DNA of 64,000 nucleotides. It comes from Pseudomonas fluorescens (lineage in GTDB: Bacteria; Pseudomonadota; Gammaproteobacteria; Pseudomonadales; Pseudomonadaceae). The notes beneath the pieces are model-generated. The model saw only the letters and a list, made by a program, of their open reading frames with translations, made no database searches and was not told the DNA's origin. The stretch is from NCBI RefSeq assembly GCF_000730425.1, contig NZ_CP008896.1, positions 62,001 through 126,000 on the forward strand, read 5' to 3'. Positions within the stretch are counted from its first letter, which is position 1; every line of letters starts with the position of its first letter. Below are positions 8,286 through 17,900 of the stretch, piece by piece. Made by a program: the position numbers and the translations under genes.

Positions 8286-10829
8286 ATGAAACGCGAGAGT
8301 AAAAGGTTCAGACAAAAACGCTTCAATACTCCCCTTTCTTCCTGCCGCAGTTGCCTGTCGGTGGCGGTCCTGGGGCTGGCTCTCAGTGTCTGTGGCGGGG
8401 CTTTCGCCCAGTCCATGCAGGTGAATGTGCCAGCCCAGCCCCTGGACAAGGCCCTGACCGAGCTGGGCAGGCAGACGGGCCTGCAAGTACTGTTTGGGCC
8501 TGATATGGTCGCGGGCAAGAAGTCCACTGCCGTCAATGGCAGCCTGGAGCCTGCTGTCGCTCTTGAAGCGCTGCTCAAAGGTGCAGGCCTGATTTTCCGG
8601 ATTGAAAACAACACGGTCATCCTCAGCCCTGAAAGCGGCGCGAGCGCAGCCCTGGAGCTGGGCGCCACCACCATCCAGGGCCAGGGGATGGGGGAAATGA
8701 CGGAAAACTCCGGCTCCTACACCAGTGGCCTGGTCAGTGCCGGTTCCAAAACACCCACCAGCCTGAAGGACACGCCGCAGTCAGTGACGGTGATTACCCA
8801 ACAGCTGCTGGAAGACCGGCGCATTGTTGATTTGTCCGATGCGATGCGACGCGCGCCAGGCATCACTGTAAAAAGCGCCAACTATCGTCTGCCACAGTTC
8901 ATCTCTCGCGGCTTTCGTATCGATAACATCCAGATTGATGGTACCTCGCCGATGGATATCGGCTCTGGTGTGGGTACGTTCTATGCCAACCAGACCTATG
9001 ACATGGCCGAGTTTGACCATATCGAAGTGTTGAGGGGGTCGGCAGGGCTGTTTGGTGGTACTGGCGATCCGGGCGGCATTATCAACCTTGTACGAAAACG
9101 TCCGCTGGACTTCTTCCAACTCAAGTTCAATACCTCGGCTGGCTCTTGGGACAACTACCGTAGCGAAGTTGATGTAACGGGGCCGATGGCGTTTGACGGC
9201 AAGTTGCGGGGGCGTGTCGTGGTGGCCAATACCGATCGCCAGTACTTCATGGATAAGCGCAGTACCGAGAAGCCTTTCATCTATGGGGTGCTTGAGGCGG
9301 ACGTGACTGATACCGCCAGAGTGACCGTCGGTGGCCGTTACGAGAAGACCCATGAAAATGGCACGGGGGATGGTTTGCCTCGCTTCAGTAGCGGCGAGGA
9401 TTTGAAGCTCAAGCGCAGCAGTTGGTACACGACCAATTGGGCATATGCCGATGTCAGCACCCAGGAGCTGTTCGCCAAGTACGACCAGGAGCTGTCGGAC
9501 GACTGGAAACTCAACGTTTCCTTCACCAATACCCTCAACAAATCCGATACCAAAGGTGTGTTTCTATGGGGCGCTCCGGACCCGGTCACCCTTGAAGGCG
9601 CCACCTGGGGAGGGAGTTTCGTCAGAAGCTGGAGCGAGCAGTCGTTGTTCGATGCCAACGTTTCCGGAAAATTTACCCTGTTCAATCGTGAGCATGAGCT
9701 GTTGGTCGGCGCCGATGCCCAGAAAGTGACCAGTCGCTGGCGCTCGACGTGGGGCATGGCTGGGTTCTATCCGATCGATGTCTACAACCCGGATGTACCG
9801 GCTCTGCCACCTTCCAGCATCGGTAGTGCGCTGGAGCGTGACTACAGCCCCAATACGCGCAAGCAATATGGTTTGTACTCGACCTTGCGCCTGCAATTGA
9901 CTGATCCGCTCAAGTTGATTCTCGGTGCCAGGGTTCAGCGCTACAAGTTTGAACAGACCTACAAGAGCGTCAATGAGAATACGGGCGCATGGGACGTTCA
10001 ATCCCAGAGCAATCACCGTGAACCGACCAAGTTGGTTCCTTTCGGTGGCTTGGTTTATGCCCTTGATGACCAATGGTCGGCGTACGCCAGCTACTCGGAA
10101 ATCTTCAAGCCCCAGGCCCAGCAACTGCAAGGCCCAAGTACCTCTGGAAAAGTCCTGGAACCCATGGTCGGCAAGACTTACGAGACCGGTATAAAGGGTG
10201 AACTGTACGGTGGGGCGTTGAACGTTTCGGCTGCGTTGTTCTATACCAAACGGGAGAAAGAGGCGATTCAAGACCCGCGGTACGTAGCGGAGTCAGTCTT
10301 GTATGGCGGCAGTTGCTGCTACCTGGCCCAGGGCGAAATCATCAGCAAGGGGTTTGAACTTGAAGCCAGCGGTGAGGTGTTGCCTGGATGGATGGTGATG
10401 GGTGGCTACACCTTGAACCTTACAGACAATGGGACCAAGGACACTTTCCTCACGACGGTTACACCCAAGCATTTGGCGAAGCTGTGGACGGCGTACACGC
10501 TGCCTGATCGCCTTTCCGACTGGAAAGTAGGGGGCGGCGTGAACATCCAGAGCGCCAGCTATGCCAGCGGAACGGCTTACCGGGTTAGAAAAAACCCGGC
10601 GGGTAATTTCTACGATACCTACGATGGGCGGCCTTTTGATATGGTTCAGGGCGGCTACGCCGTATGGGACGCCATGGTCGAATACAAAGTCGATGAAAAC
10701 TGGACCGTTGCCCTTAATGGCAACAACCTGTTTGACCGCAAGTACTTCGAGACCCTGAAGACTTCCGAGTACGGCAACTACTACGGTGAACCGCGCAACT
10801 ACATGCTGACGGTACGCGGCACGTTCTAG
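8286..10829 (+). CDS. fpvA: Ferripyoverdine TonB-dependent receptor/transducer FpvA
   Basis: This outer-membrane receptor takes up ferripyoverdine and, through its N-terminal signalling domain, reports binding to an anti-sigma factor. The ATG at 8286 was chosen because it is followed by a basic stretch and a hydrophobic signal peptide ending ...CGGAFA; longer in-frame starts (from 8103) would overlap the promoter region. In the mature protein, about residues 44-125 form a secretin/TonB short N-terminal (STN) domain (QPLDKALTELGRQTGLQVLF), followed by a plug (TPQSVTVITQQLLEDRR) and a 22-strand-type barrel ending in aromatic F (VRGTF). The length of 847 residues fits transducing siderophore receptors. 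It lies between the plus-strand NRPS genes and convergent genes, as expected for the cognate receptor of this pyoverdine. Confidence 0.93.
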   Translation: MKRESKRFRQKRFNTPLSSCRSCLSVAVLGLALSVCGGAFAQSMQVNVPAQPLDKALTELGRQTGLQVLFGPDMVAGKKSTAVNGSLEPAVALEALLKGAGLIFRIENNTVILSPESGASAALELGATTIQGQGMGEMTENSGSYTSGLVSAGSKTPTSLKDTPQSVTVITQQLLEDRRIVDLSDAMRRAPGITVKSANYRLPQFISRGFRIDNIQIDGTSPMDIGSGVGTFYANQTYDMAEFDHIEVLRGSAGLFGGTGDPGGIINLVRKRPLDFFQLKFNTSAGSWDNYRSEVDVTGPMAFDGKLRGRVVVANTDRQYFMDKRSTEKPFIYGVLEADVTDTARVTVGGRYEKTHENGTGDGLPRFSSGEDLKLKRSSWYTTNWAYADVSTQELFAKYDQELSDDWKLNVSFTNTLNKSDTKGVFLWGAPDPVTLEGATWGGSFVRSWSEQSLFDANVSGKFTLFNREHELLVGADAQKVTSRWRSTWGMAGFYPIDVYNPDVPALPPSSIGSALERDYSPNTRKQYGLYSTLRLQLTDPLKLILGARVQRYKFEQTYKSVNENTGAWDVQSQSNHREPTKLVPFGGLVYALDDQWSAYASYSEIFKPQAQQLQGPSTSGKVLEPMVGKTYETGIKGELYGGALNVSAALFYTKREKEAIQDPRYVAESVLYGGSCCYLAQGEIISKGFELEASGEVLPGWMVMGGYTLNLTDNGTKDTFLTTVTPKHLAKLWTAYTLPDRLSDWKVGGGVNIQSASYASGTAYRVRKNPAGNFYDTYDGRPFDMVQGGYAVWDAMVEYKVDENWTVALNGNNLFDRKYFETLKTSEYGNYYGEPRNYMLTVRGTF

Positions 10830-10849
10830 GTTCGCCCCAGGCGCTGCAT

Positions 10850-10881
10850 AAAAAACCACCTCGATCGAGGTGGTTTTTTTG
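10850..10881. terminator. Bidirectional rho-independent terminator between fpvA and the esterase gene
   Basis: A perfect 10-bp inverted repeat ACCACCTCGA / TCGAGGTGGT (10856-10875) is flanked by an A run on the left and a T run on the right. It can therefore stop transcription of fpvA and of the convergent minus-strand gene. Confidence 0.88.
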
Positions 10882-10897
10882 TGCCTGTTCTACTTGA

Positions 10898-11854
10898 TTA
10901 AAGCTGTGCCAACCAACTGTCTACGGCGCTGTAAACCCCTGCAATATCCCCAGTGATCCCGGACATGCGCAAAAAGTCATGGGTCAGACCGTTTTGTGTC
11001 AGCAAGGTCACTGGGGTGCCTGTGCTTTTCAGGTGTTCTGCATACGCCAGGCCTTCGTCATACAGCGGGTCATATTCGGCCAGGCTGATATAGGCCGGCG
11101 CCAGGGCGGTCAGTCCCTGGGCCAGCAAGGGCGAGGTACGCCAGTCGCCACGTTGCTCGGCGTCAGGGGTGTAGTGCCGATAAAACCATTGCAGTGTTTC
11201 GCTTTCCAGCAGGAAGCCTTCGGCATAACGCTGGTGAGAGGGGCGGGTACGCTGGGTATCGGCGACCGGGTAGAACAGCAACTGGGCCTGGGGCGTCAGC
11301 TCCATCCTCTCTGGCTGTTGCACGGCACTGATGGCCAGGACAGTTGCCAGGGTTGCACCGGCACTGTCGCCGGCGACGGTCACCTGGCGTGAGTCCACCT
11401 GTAGCTCGGCCCCCTGATGGGCGAGCCAGTTTGCACTGTCGAGCGCATCATTCACCGCCGTGGGAAAGGGATGTTCAGGCGCCAGGCGATACGCTGGCGC
11501 CAGCACTGCGTGACGGCCGCTGGCGGCCAGGCGCCGACAGATCGAGTCATGGGAATCGAGACTGCCGACCACATAGCCGCCGCCATGAAAATACAGGATC
11601 ACTGGCAGCACACTGTGCTCTGTACCGCTCTTGCGGTAGAGGCGGGCAGCCAGTTGCTGACCGTCGCGAGTCGGGATCTGTAGCGCGCTGACACTGATCG
11701 CACCGGGCGGGCTGGGGTCGAGAATCTGCGAGGTCAGATCGAACTCGACACGCGCGGCTTGCGGTGTGAGTTGGTGCATAGGCTGGCTTTTACCGCTAAG
11801 GCGGCCCATCTCGGCCAGTTCCAGAAAACCTTCGAGGTCAGGGTCCAGAGGCAT
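10898..11854 (-). CDS. Alpha/beta hydrolase, hormone-sensitive lipase (HSL) family esterase
   Basis: This protein of about 318 residues has the HSL-family oxyanion motif HGGGY and the nucleophile motif GDSAG. Candidate catalytic Asp and His lie in the C-terminal third (EYDPLYDEG and THDF). No signal peptide is visible, so it should be cytoplasmic. The ATG at 11854 is preferred over an upstream TTG at 11881 because AAGGAA lies about 8 bases before it. It sits alone between fpvA and the terminal NRPS gene, on the strand of the NRPS operon but separated from it by a strong terminator. The substrate cannot be told from sequence. Its place inside the siderophore locus suggests, without proving, a role in pyoverdine or acyl-precursor processing. 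Confidence 0.85.
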   Translation of the reverse strand: MPLDPDLEGFLELAEMGRLSGKSQPMHQLTPQAARVEFDLTSQILDPSPPGAISVSALQIPTRDGQQLAARLYRKSGTEHSVLPVILYFHGGGYVVGSLDSHDSICRRLAASGRHAVLAPAYRLAPEHPFPTAVNDALDSANWLAHQGAELQVDSRQVTVAGDSAGATLATVLAISAVQQPERMELTPQAQLLFYPVADTQRTRPSHQRYAEGFLLESETLQWFYRHYTPDAEQRGDWRTSPLLAQGLTALAPAYISLAEYDPLYDEGLAYAEHLKSTGTPVTLLTQNGLTHDFLRMSGITGDIAGVYSAVDSWLAQL

Positions 11855-11882
11855 TGCGTGTTCCTTGTCAGGTAGTGCCAAA

Positions 11883-11914
11883 CAAAAAACGCCCCGGACA
11901 AAAATCCGGGGCGC
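11883..11914 (-). terminator. Rho-independent terminator of the minus-strand NRPS operon
   Basis: The 8-bp stem GCCCCGGA / TCCGGGGC (11891-11898 with 11905-11912) is followed on the minus strand by a T-rich run, just after the stop codon of the thioesterase-containing NRPS. Confidence 0.88.
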
Positions 11915-11922
11915 TGGCAGGT

Positions 11923-14900
11923 TTAACCGGTAACCGCTTCATGCTGCGCCAATTGCTGGAGCAGGCTGTGCAGAAGTTGGTTGTTGTTGAGCATCTGGTA
12001 ATGCCCGGCGACGATCCGTTCGTCCAGGACGCTGCCCGCCACCGGGTTGGCGAAGTCTGGGGTACTGGCATCGCAGGCCCACCAGCAACTGGCTGCAGCA
12101 CGTGTCCGGGGCAGTGCCGTCAGCCCCAGGGACAGGGCCTTGAGTTTCATCGCGACCCTAAACGTATGGGCCAATTCCTCGACACTGATCTCGTTGAACG
12201 CACAAGTGCTGGCGACGTGTTGACGGATATCCGTGATCAAGCTCTCCACCCTGGCTTGAGGGCTGTCGGCGGGCAGTTCCACTACCGGCAGCTGTTCGGT
12301 GGCTTGGCCGAAGATCACCGCGAGGAAACCACGCAAGTCATCGCCCCAATCCAGATCGGCGGCAACCGGGGTGGCGGATGGGATAAAACTGTCGACCAGC
12401 CCCAGGAACTCTACTTCCTGACCCTGCTTTTCCAGTTCCTGAGCCACCAGGACCGCGAGGGTCCCTCCCAGCGACCAACCCACCAGTTGATAAGGCCCCA
12501 GGGCCTGTTTCTGGCGGATGTACTGGGCATAGTCGATAGCCATGGATGCCAGCGATTCATCCTGCCAGTCGCGGTCGAGCAGCATTCGGCATTGCAGGCC
12601 GTAGACACTGCGCTTGCCCTCCAGGCGGCGGGCGAGGGTGTCATAGTCGAACACCGTGCCAAAGCCGGCATGCAGGCAAAACAGTGGTTGGGCGTGGGGC
12701 ATGCGGCTATTGAGCAGCAGCAGCGGATCCAGGTCGGTGGCCGGGGCAAAGCCTGACAGTTCGGCAATGGTCGGTTTGCCGATCATGTCCCGCAGTTTCA
12801 ATTCGAGCCCCAGTTCAGGCTGGCTGCGCACTTTGGACAGGACTTTGAGGATACGCAGCGAGTCGCCGCCCAGTTCAAAGAAGTTGTCGGTCACGCCCAC
12901 GCTTTCCAGTTCCAGCACGTGCTGCCAGATGGTCGCCAGGGCTCGCTCCACGGCATTGCGCGGGGCCACGAATTCACGGCCCTTGAAGTCAGGATCGGGC
13001 AGGGCCTTTCGGTCGATTTTGCCGTTGGGATTAAGCGGCAATGCGGCCAGGCGGATGATCTGCGCGGGCACCATGTAATCCGGCAAGTCAGCCTGAAGCA
13101 AACCACGCAGTCGCTCTGCTGGGGCCTCATCGGCCGGTGTCACGACGTAGCCGATCAGTTGCTTGCTGGCCCCTGTCTCGCGGGCGACAACCACGGCATC
13201 CTGCACCCCGGGAATGTCCCGCAACCTGGATTCGATTTCGCCGAGTTCGATGCGAAAGCCACGGATTTTCACCTGATTGTCCAGGCGACCCAGGTAGTCA
13301 ATGACGCCGTCAGGTCGCTGACGTACCAGATCGCCGGTGCGGTACAGGCGTGAGCCATCGGCCGCGAATGGGTCAACCACAAACCGTTCGGCCGTCAGCC
13401 CCGGACGCTGGTGGTAACCCCGGGCCACGCCCTCACCACCGATATACAACTCGCCGGCTGCCCCCTCGGGCAAAGGATTGAGATGTTCATCGAGGACATA
13501 CAGCGTGCGCTCGCCAACGCGTGTCCCAATCGGTGCATACACCGCGCCGCAGGTTTGAGTGGCGGCGACTTTCCACAGCAACGGCGTCACCACGGTTTCG
13601 GTAGGGCCATAGCCGTTGGTCAAGTACGCAGGCTTGAGGGCCTGCTTGACCAGCTCAAAGTTGGCATCGGCCACCGCGTCCCCGCCAAAGCAGTAAATGC
13701 GCACCGCAGGAGGTGCCTTGCCGCAATCACGGGCGTATTCCGCCAGTTGTTGCAGATAGGCCGGTGGGAAGCAGGCAATGCTGATCTTATGGGCGTGCAA
13801 GGCGTGCCAGGTTTCCTCGGGAGTCCATAGGCGGTTTTCGCGCACCACCAGCTGGCCGCCGTGGGCCAATGTGCTCAGCCAGCGCTCCTGGGCCCCGTCG
13901 AAGGCAAACGACATGAACAACAGCTCGCGGGTGGCGCTATCCATTTCATAGCGTTGACCGATGGCCTGGCAGTGCATGCGGATCTGCCCGTGACTGACCG
14001 CCACACCCTTGGGTTTGCCGGTAGAGCCTGAGGTGTAGATCAGGTAGGCAAGGTTGTCGGCGTCGATCAGTGGTGCGGGGCAGGTATCGGGCTGCGTCGC
14101 CAGTGACAGGGTGTCGAGTTCGATCAGCGTGGGCGCCCACGGCTGGTCGAAGCGTTCGCGTAGCGGGCTTTGGGTCAGCAATACCCCCATGGCCGAATCT
14201 TCGACAATCCACTTCACCCGGTCTTCCGGATAGTCGATGTCCAGCGGGACGTAAGCGCCGCCAGTCTTCATCACGGCATAGAAGGCGACAACCACATCCA
14301 CCGAGCGCTCCAGGGCGACGCCAACGAAGGTCTCCGGTCCCACCCCCTGGGCGATCAGGTGATGGCCCAGACGATTGGCACGTTGCTCAAGTTGGCCATA
14401 GGTCAAGCGATTGTGTTCGCAAACCACCGCCACGGTATCGGGAGACCTCTCGGCATGCTGGCGGATCTGTTGCGCCAACAGGTGTTGGCCATGGGGTTGG
14501 GTCGTCAGTTGATTGCGTTGCTGCAACGCCCGTTGCTCTTGTGCATTGAGCGTGGGCAGGCTGCCCAGGGTCGCCGTCGGGTCACCCAGCATGGCCAGCA
14601 ACAGGGTTTCAAAGCTGCGGCGCAGTTGCTCAACGGCCTCGACGGTGAAGCGGTTGCGCAGGTACATGAACTCGATGCTCAGGCGACTGCCAAGGTTGAC
14701 CGCCAGATCCATGGCGAAAGTGGTGACGTCCTGGCTCTTGGTTTCACCGAATCGGAGCTGATCTTGCTCGGCCTCTTGCAGGCGCTCGTCCACCGGGTAG
14801 TTCTCGAACACGATGATGCTGTCGAACAGCGCCTGGCCACCTTGGCCGGACCAGCGTTGCACATCGGCCAGTGACGCATGTTCGTGATCGCGTACTTCCA

Positions 14901-17900
14901 GGTTGTAGGTTTGCAGTTCGAGCAGCCAGTCGGCCACCGTCTGTTGCGGTTGTGGGGTCTGGATGATCGGTAAGGTGTTGATAAACAACCCCAGTATCTC
15001 ATCCGCGGCCACAAGGCCTGGTGGCCGGCCTGCGACGGTGCTGCCAAAGCACACGCTGTCTTGCCCGGTATAGCGTTGTAGCAACAGCAGCCAGGTCGCC
15101 TGGATCAGGGTGTTGGGTGTTACGCGCAGGCGTTGTGCCTGATCTTTCAGGCCCAGGGTTTGTTGCGCATCCCAGTTGAGGTAGAGCGCCTGATGGCCGT
15201 CGTTGCCCGGGTCGGGGCGCGGCGACAGGCTATTGGCAAGTACGGTGGGGCCATTGAGTCCTTGCAGCTTGTGCTTCCAGAAGGCTTCCAGGGACGCCTG
15301 GGGCTGGGCTTGCAGCCAGGCAATGTAGTCGCGGTACTTGCCGCGTTTGGGCGGTTGGGATTTGCCGTTGTAGACCTCGAACACTTCCGCGAGCAGGCGT
15401 GAGCTGCTCCAGCCGTCTAGCAGAATGTGATGGTTGGTCCAGATCAGGTAGAGCTTGTCGCTCGCCAGCTTGACCAGCGTCAGGCGCATCAGGGGCGCGC
15501 TGAGCAAGTCGAAGCCTTCACGGCTGTCGGCTTCGACTTGTTCTTGCAGGTCTTGGGCTGAGACTTCCCGGTCTTGCCAGTCCAGAACCCGCAGGGGCAG
15601 GACGGCGGTTTTGAACACCAGTTGCAGCGGCTCATTCAGATGGCTGGCGCCCCAGAAACCGGTACGCAGGATTTCATGGCGCTCGATGACGGCATTCCAG
15701 GCGGCGGCAAAACGCGTGATATCCAGGCCACTGACCGGGACTGCCGTCTGATTGATGTAAGCCGCAGCCTCTGAGGCTTCAAGGGTGTGGAACAGCATGC
15801 CTTGCTGCATCGGCGAGAGCGGGTAGATGTCTTCGATCTGCCGGATCGGCACGCTCAGGGCGTCCAGTTGTGCCTGGTTCAGCCTGGCCAACGGGAAGTC
15901 GGACGGCGTGGCCCCCTGATGACGGGGATCACAGCAATAGGCAATCAGTTGCTCCAGCGCTTGCAGGCAGCGGTTGGCAAGGGTCTGGATGACGTCGACA
16001 GGGAATACGTCCTGGCTGAAGATCCAGCCCATGCTTAGCTGGTTGTTGTAGACCTGACTGTTGACGGTCAGCCAGTTATCCAGCGGGGCGTCATTATCCT
16101 TTTCGCAGCCCTGTGCTTCGCCCGACGGGGCAAACAGCGCCCCTTCGGCACTGTCAAAGCTGCTGTCGAACTGGCCCAGGTAGTTGAAGGTAATGCGCGG
16201 CATCGGTAATGCCCCCAGGCGTGCCTGAGCCTGGGCGTCACCCAGGTAGCGTAGAACCCCAAACCCAATGCCTTTGTCAGGAATGGCCCGCAGTTGCTCC
16301 TTGACCTGCTTGATGGCGTCGCCCAGGTCTGGGTGGGCGGTCAACCTGACCGGGTACAGGCTGGTGAACCAGCCCACGGTGCGGGTCAGGTCGATGTCAT
16401 CGAACAGCGCTTCGCGGCCATGGCTTTCCAGTTGGATCAAGACGTCGTCGCGTGTGGTCCATTGGCTGACTGCGCGGGTCAGGGCCGTCAGCAGCAGGTC
16501 ATTGATTTGCGTGCGATAGGCTGCGGGCGCGACTTGCAGCAGTTGTTGGGTCAGGGTTTTGCTCAGTTGGACATCGACAGTCGTCGCCTGGGTATGCCGC
16601 TGGCTGCCTTGCGGGTTGGCTTGGGGCAAGTGGTGACTGGCCGCGTTCAGTTGCTGCTCCCAATAGGCCAGTTCCTGTTGCAGGACGTCGTGGCGACTGT
16701 AGGCCTGCAACTTTTCGCCCCAGGTTTTGTAGGCGCTGGTCTTCTCTGGCAAAGCGATAGCCTGGCCCGTTTGCAGTTGGCGGTAGGTGCTTTGCAGGTC
16801 ATCGAAAAGGATGCGCCAGGACACGCCATCCACCACCAGGTGATGAATCGCCAGCAACAACCGCTGGCTGCCATTGCCCAGGCTGACCAGTACCGCCCTT
16901 AGCAGCGGCCCGTCTTGCAGGTTGAGGCTGCGCTGGGCTTCGTCGCCCAAGGATTGCAGGTGTGTGGCGTCGTCAATCCGGGTTTGCCAGAGCACCGGGG
17001 CCGTGGTCGGGCGGTATTCGGCGTGCCAGTGGTGTTCATCGTAGGTGAAGCTCAGGCGCAGGGCGTCGTGGTGCTGGATCAGGGCGTCGAGGGCCTGTTC
17101 CAGCAGGTGCGGGTCCAGGGCCGTGGCGGGTTTGAGCAGGACCGACTGGTTCCAGTGGTGACGCTCGGGAATATCGGTGTCGAAGAACAGGTGCTGGATC
17201 GGCAGCAACGGTGCCAGGCCGGTGACCGGGCCCTGGTCGATCGCAAGGCCCTGGCCCTGGGTTTTCGCCACGCTGGCCAGGCCCTGGATGGTCTGGTGCT
17301 GGAACAGGTCCTTGGGGGTGAAGTGGATGCCGGCCTGGCGCGCGCGGCTGACCACCTGGATGGAGATGATCGAGTCGCCGCCCAGCTCGAAGAAGTTGTC
17401 GTTCAGGCCGATTTTTTCCAGCTTGAGCACGTCTTGCCAGATGCCGGCGATGCGCTGTTGCACCTCGTTCTGCGGGGCCACGTAGGCGTGCAGGGCCTGG
17501 CTCGCGTCGGGGGCGGGCAGGGCCTTGCGGTCGAGTTTGCCGTTGGGAGTCAGGGGCAGGTTGGCGAGGAACACCCAGTGGCTGGGCACCATGTATTCGG
17601 GCAGGCTTTCCTTGAGCTGACGCTTGAGCGTGTCACGCAGCAGTGCTTGCGCAGCCTCATCGCCAAGGGGGCCGGTGGTGGTGGCATAAGCGACCAGTTG
17701 CAGGTTGTCGGTGACTGTCAGTGCCAGCACGACGGCTTCGCGAAGGCTGTCTTGCGCCAATAGGCGAGCTTCGATTTCCCCCAGCTCGATACGGAACCCA
17801 CGGATCTTCACTTGGTGGTCAATGCGCCCGATGTACTCGATGACCCCATCGGCGTCATAGCGGGTCAGGTCGCCTGTGCGGTACAGCCGTTCACCCGTTG

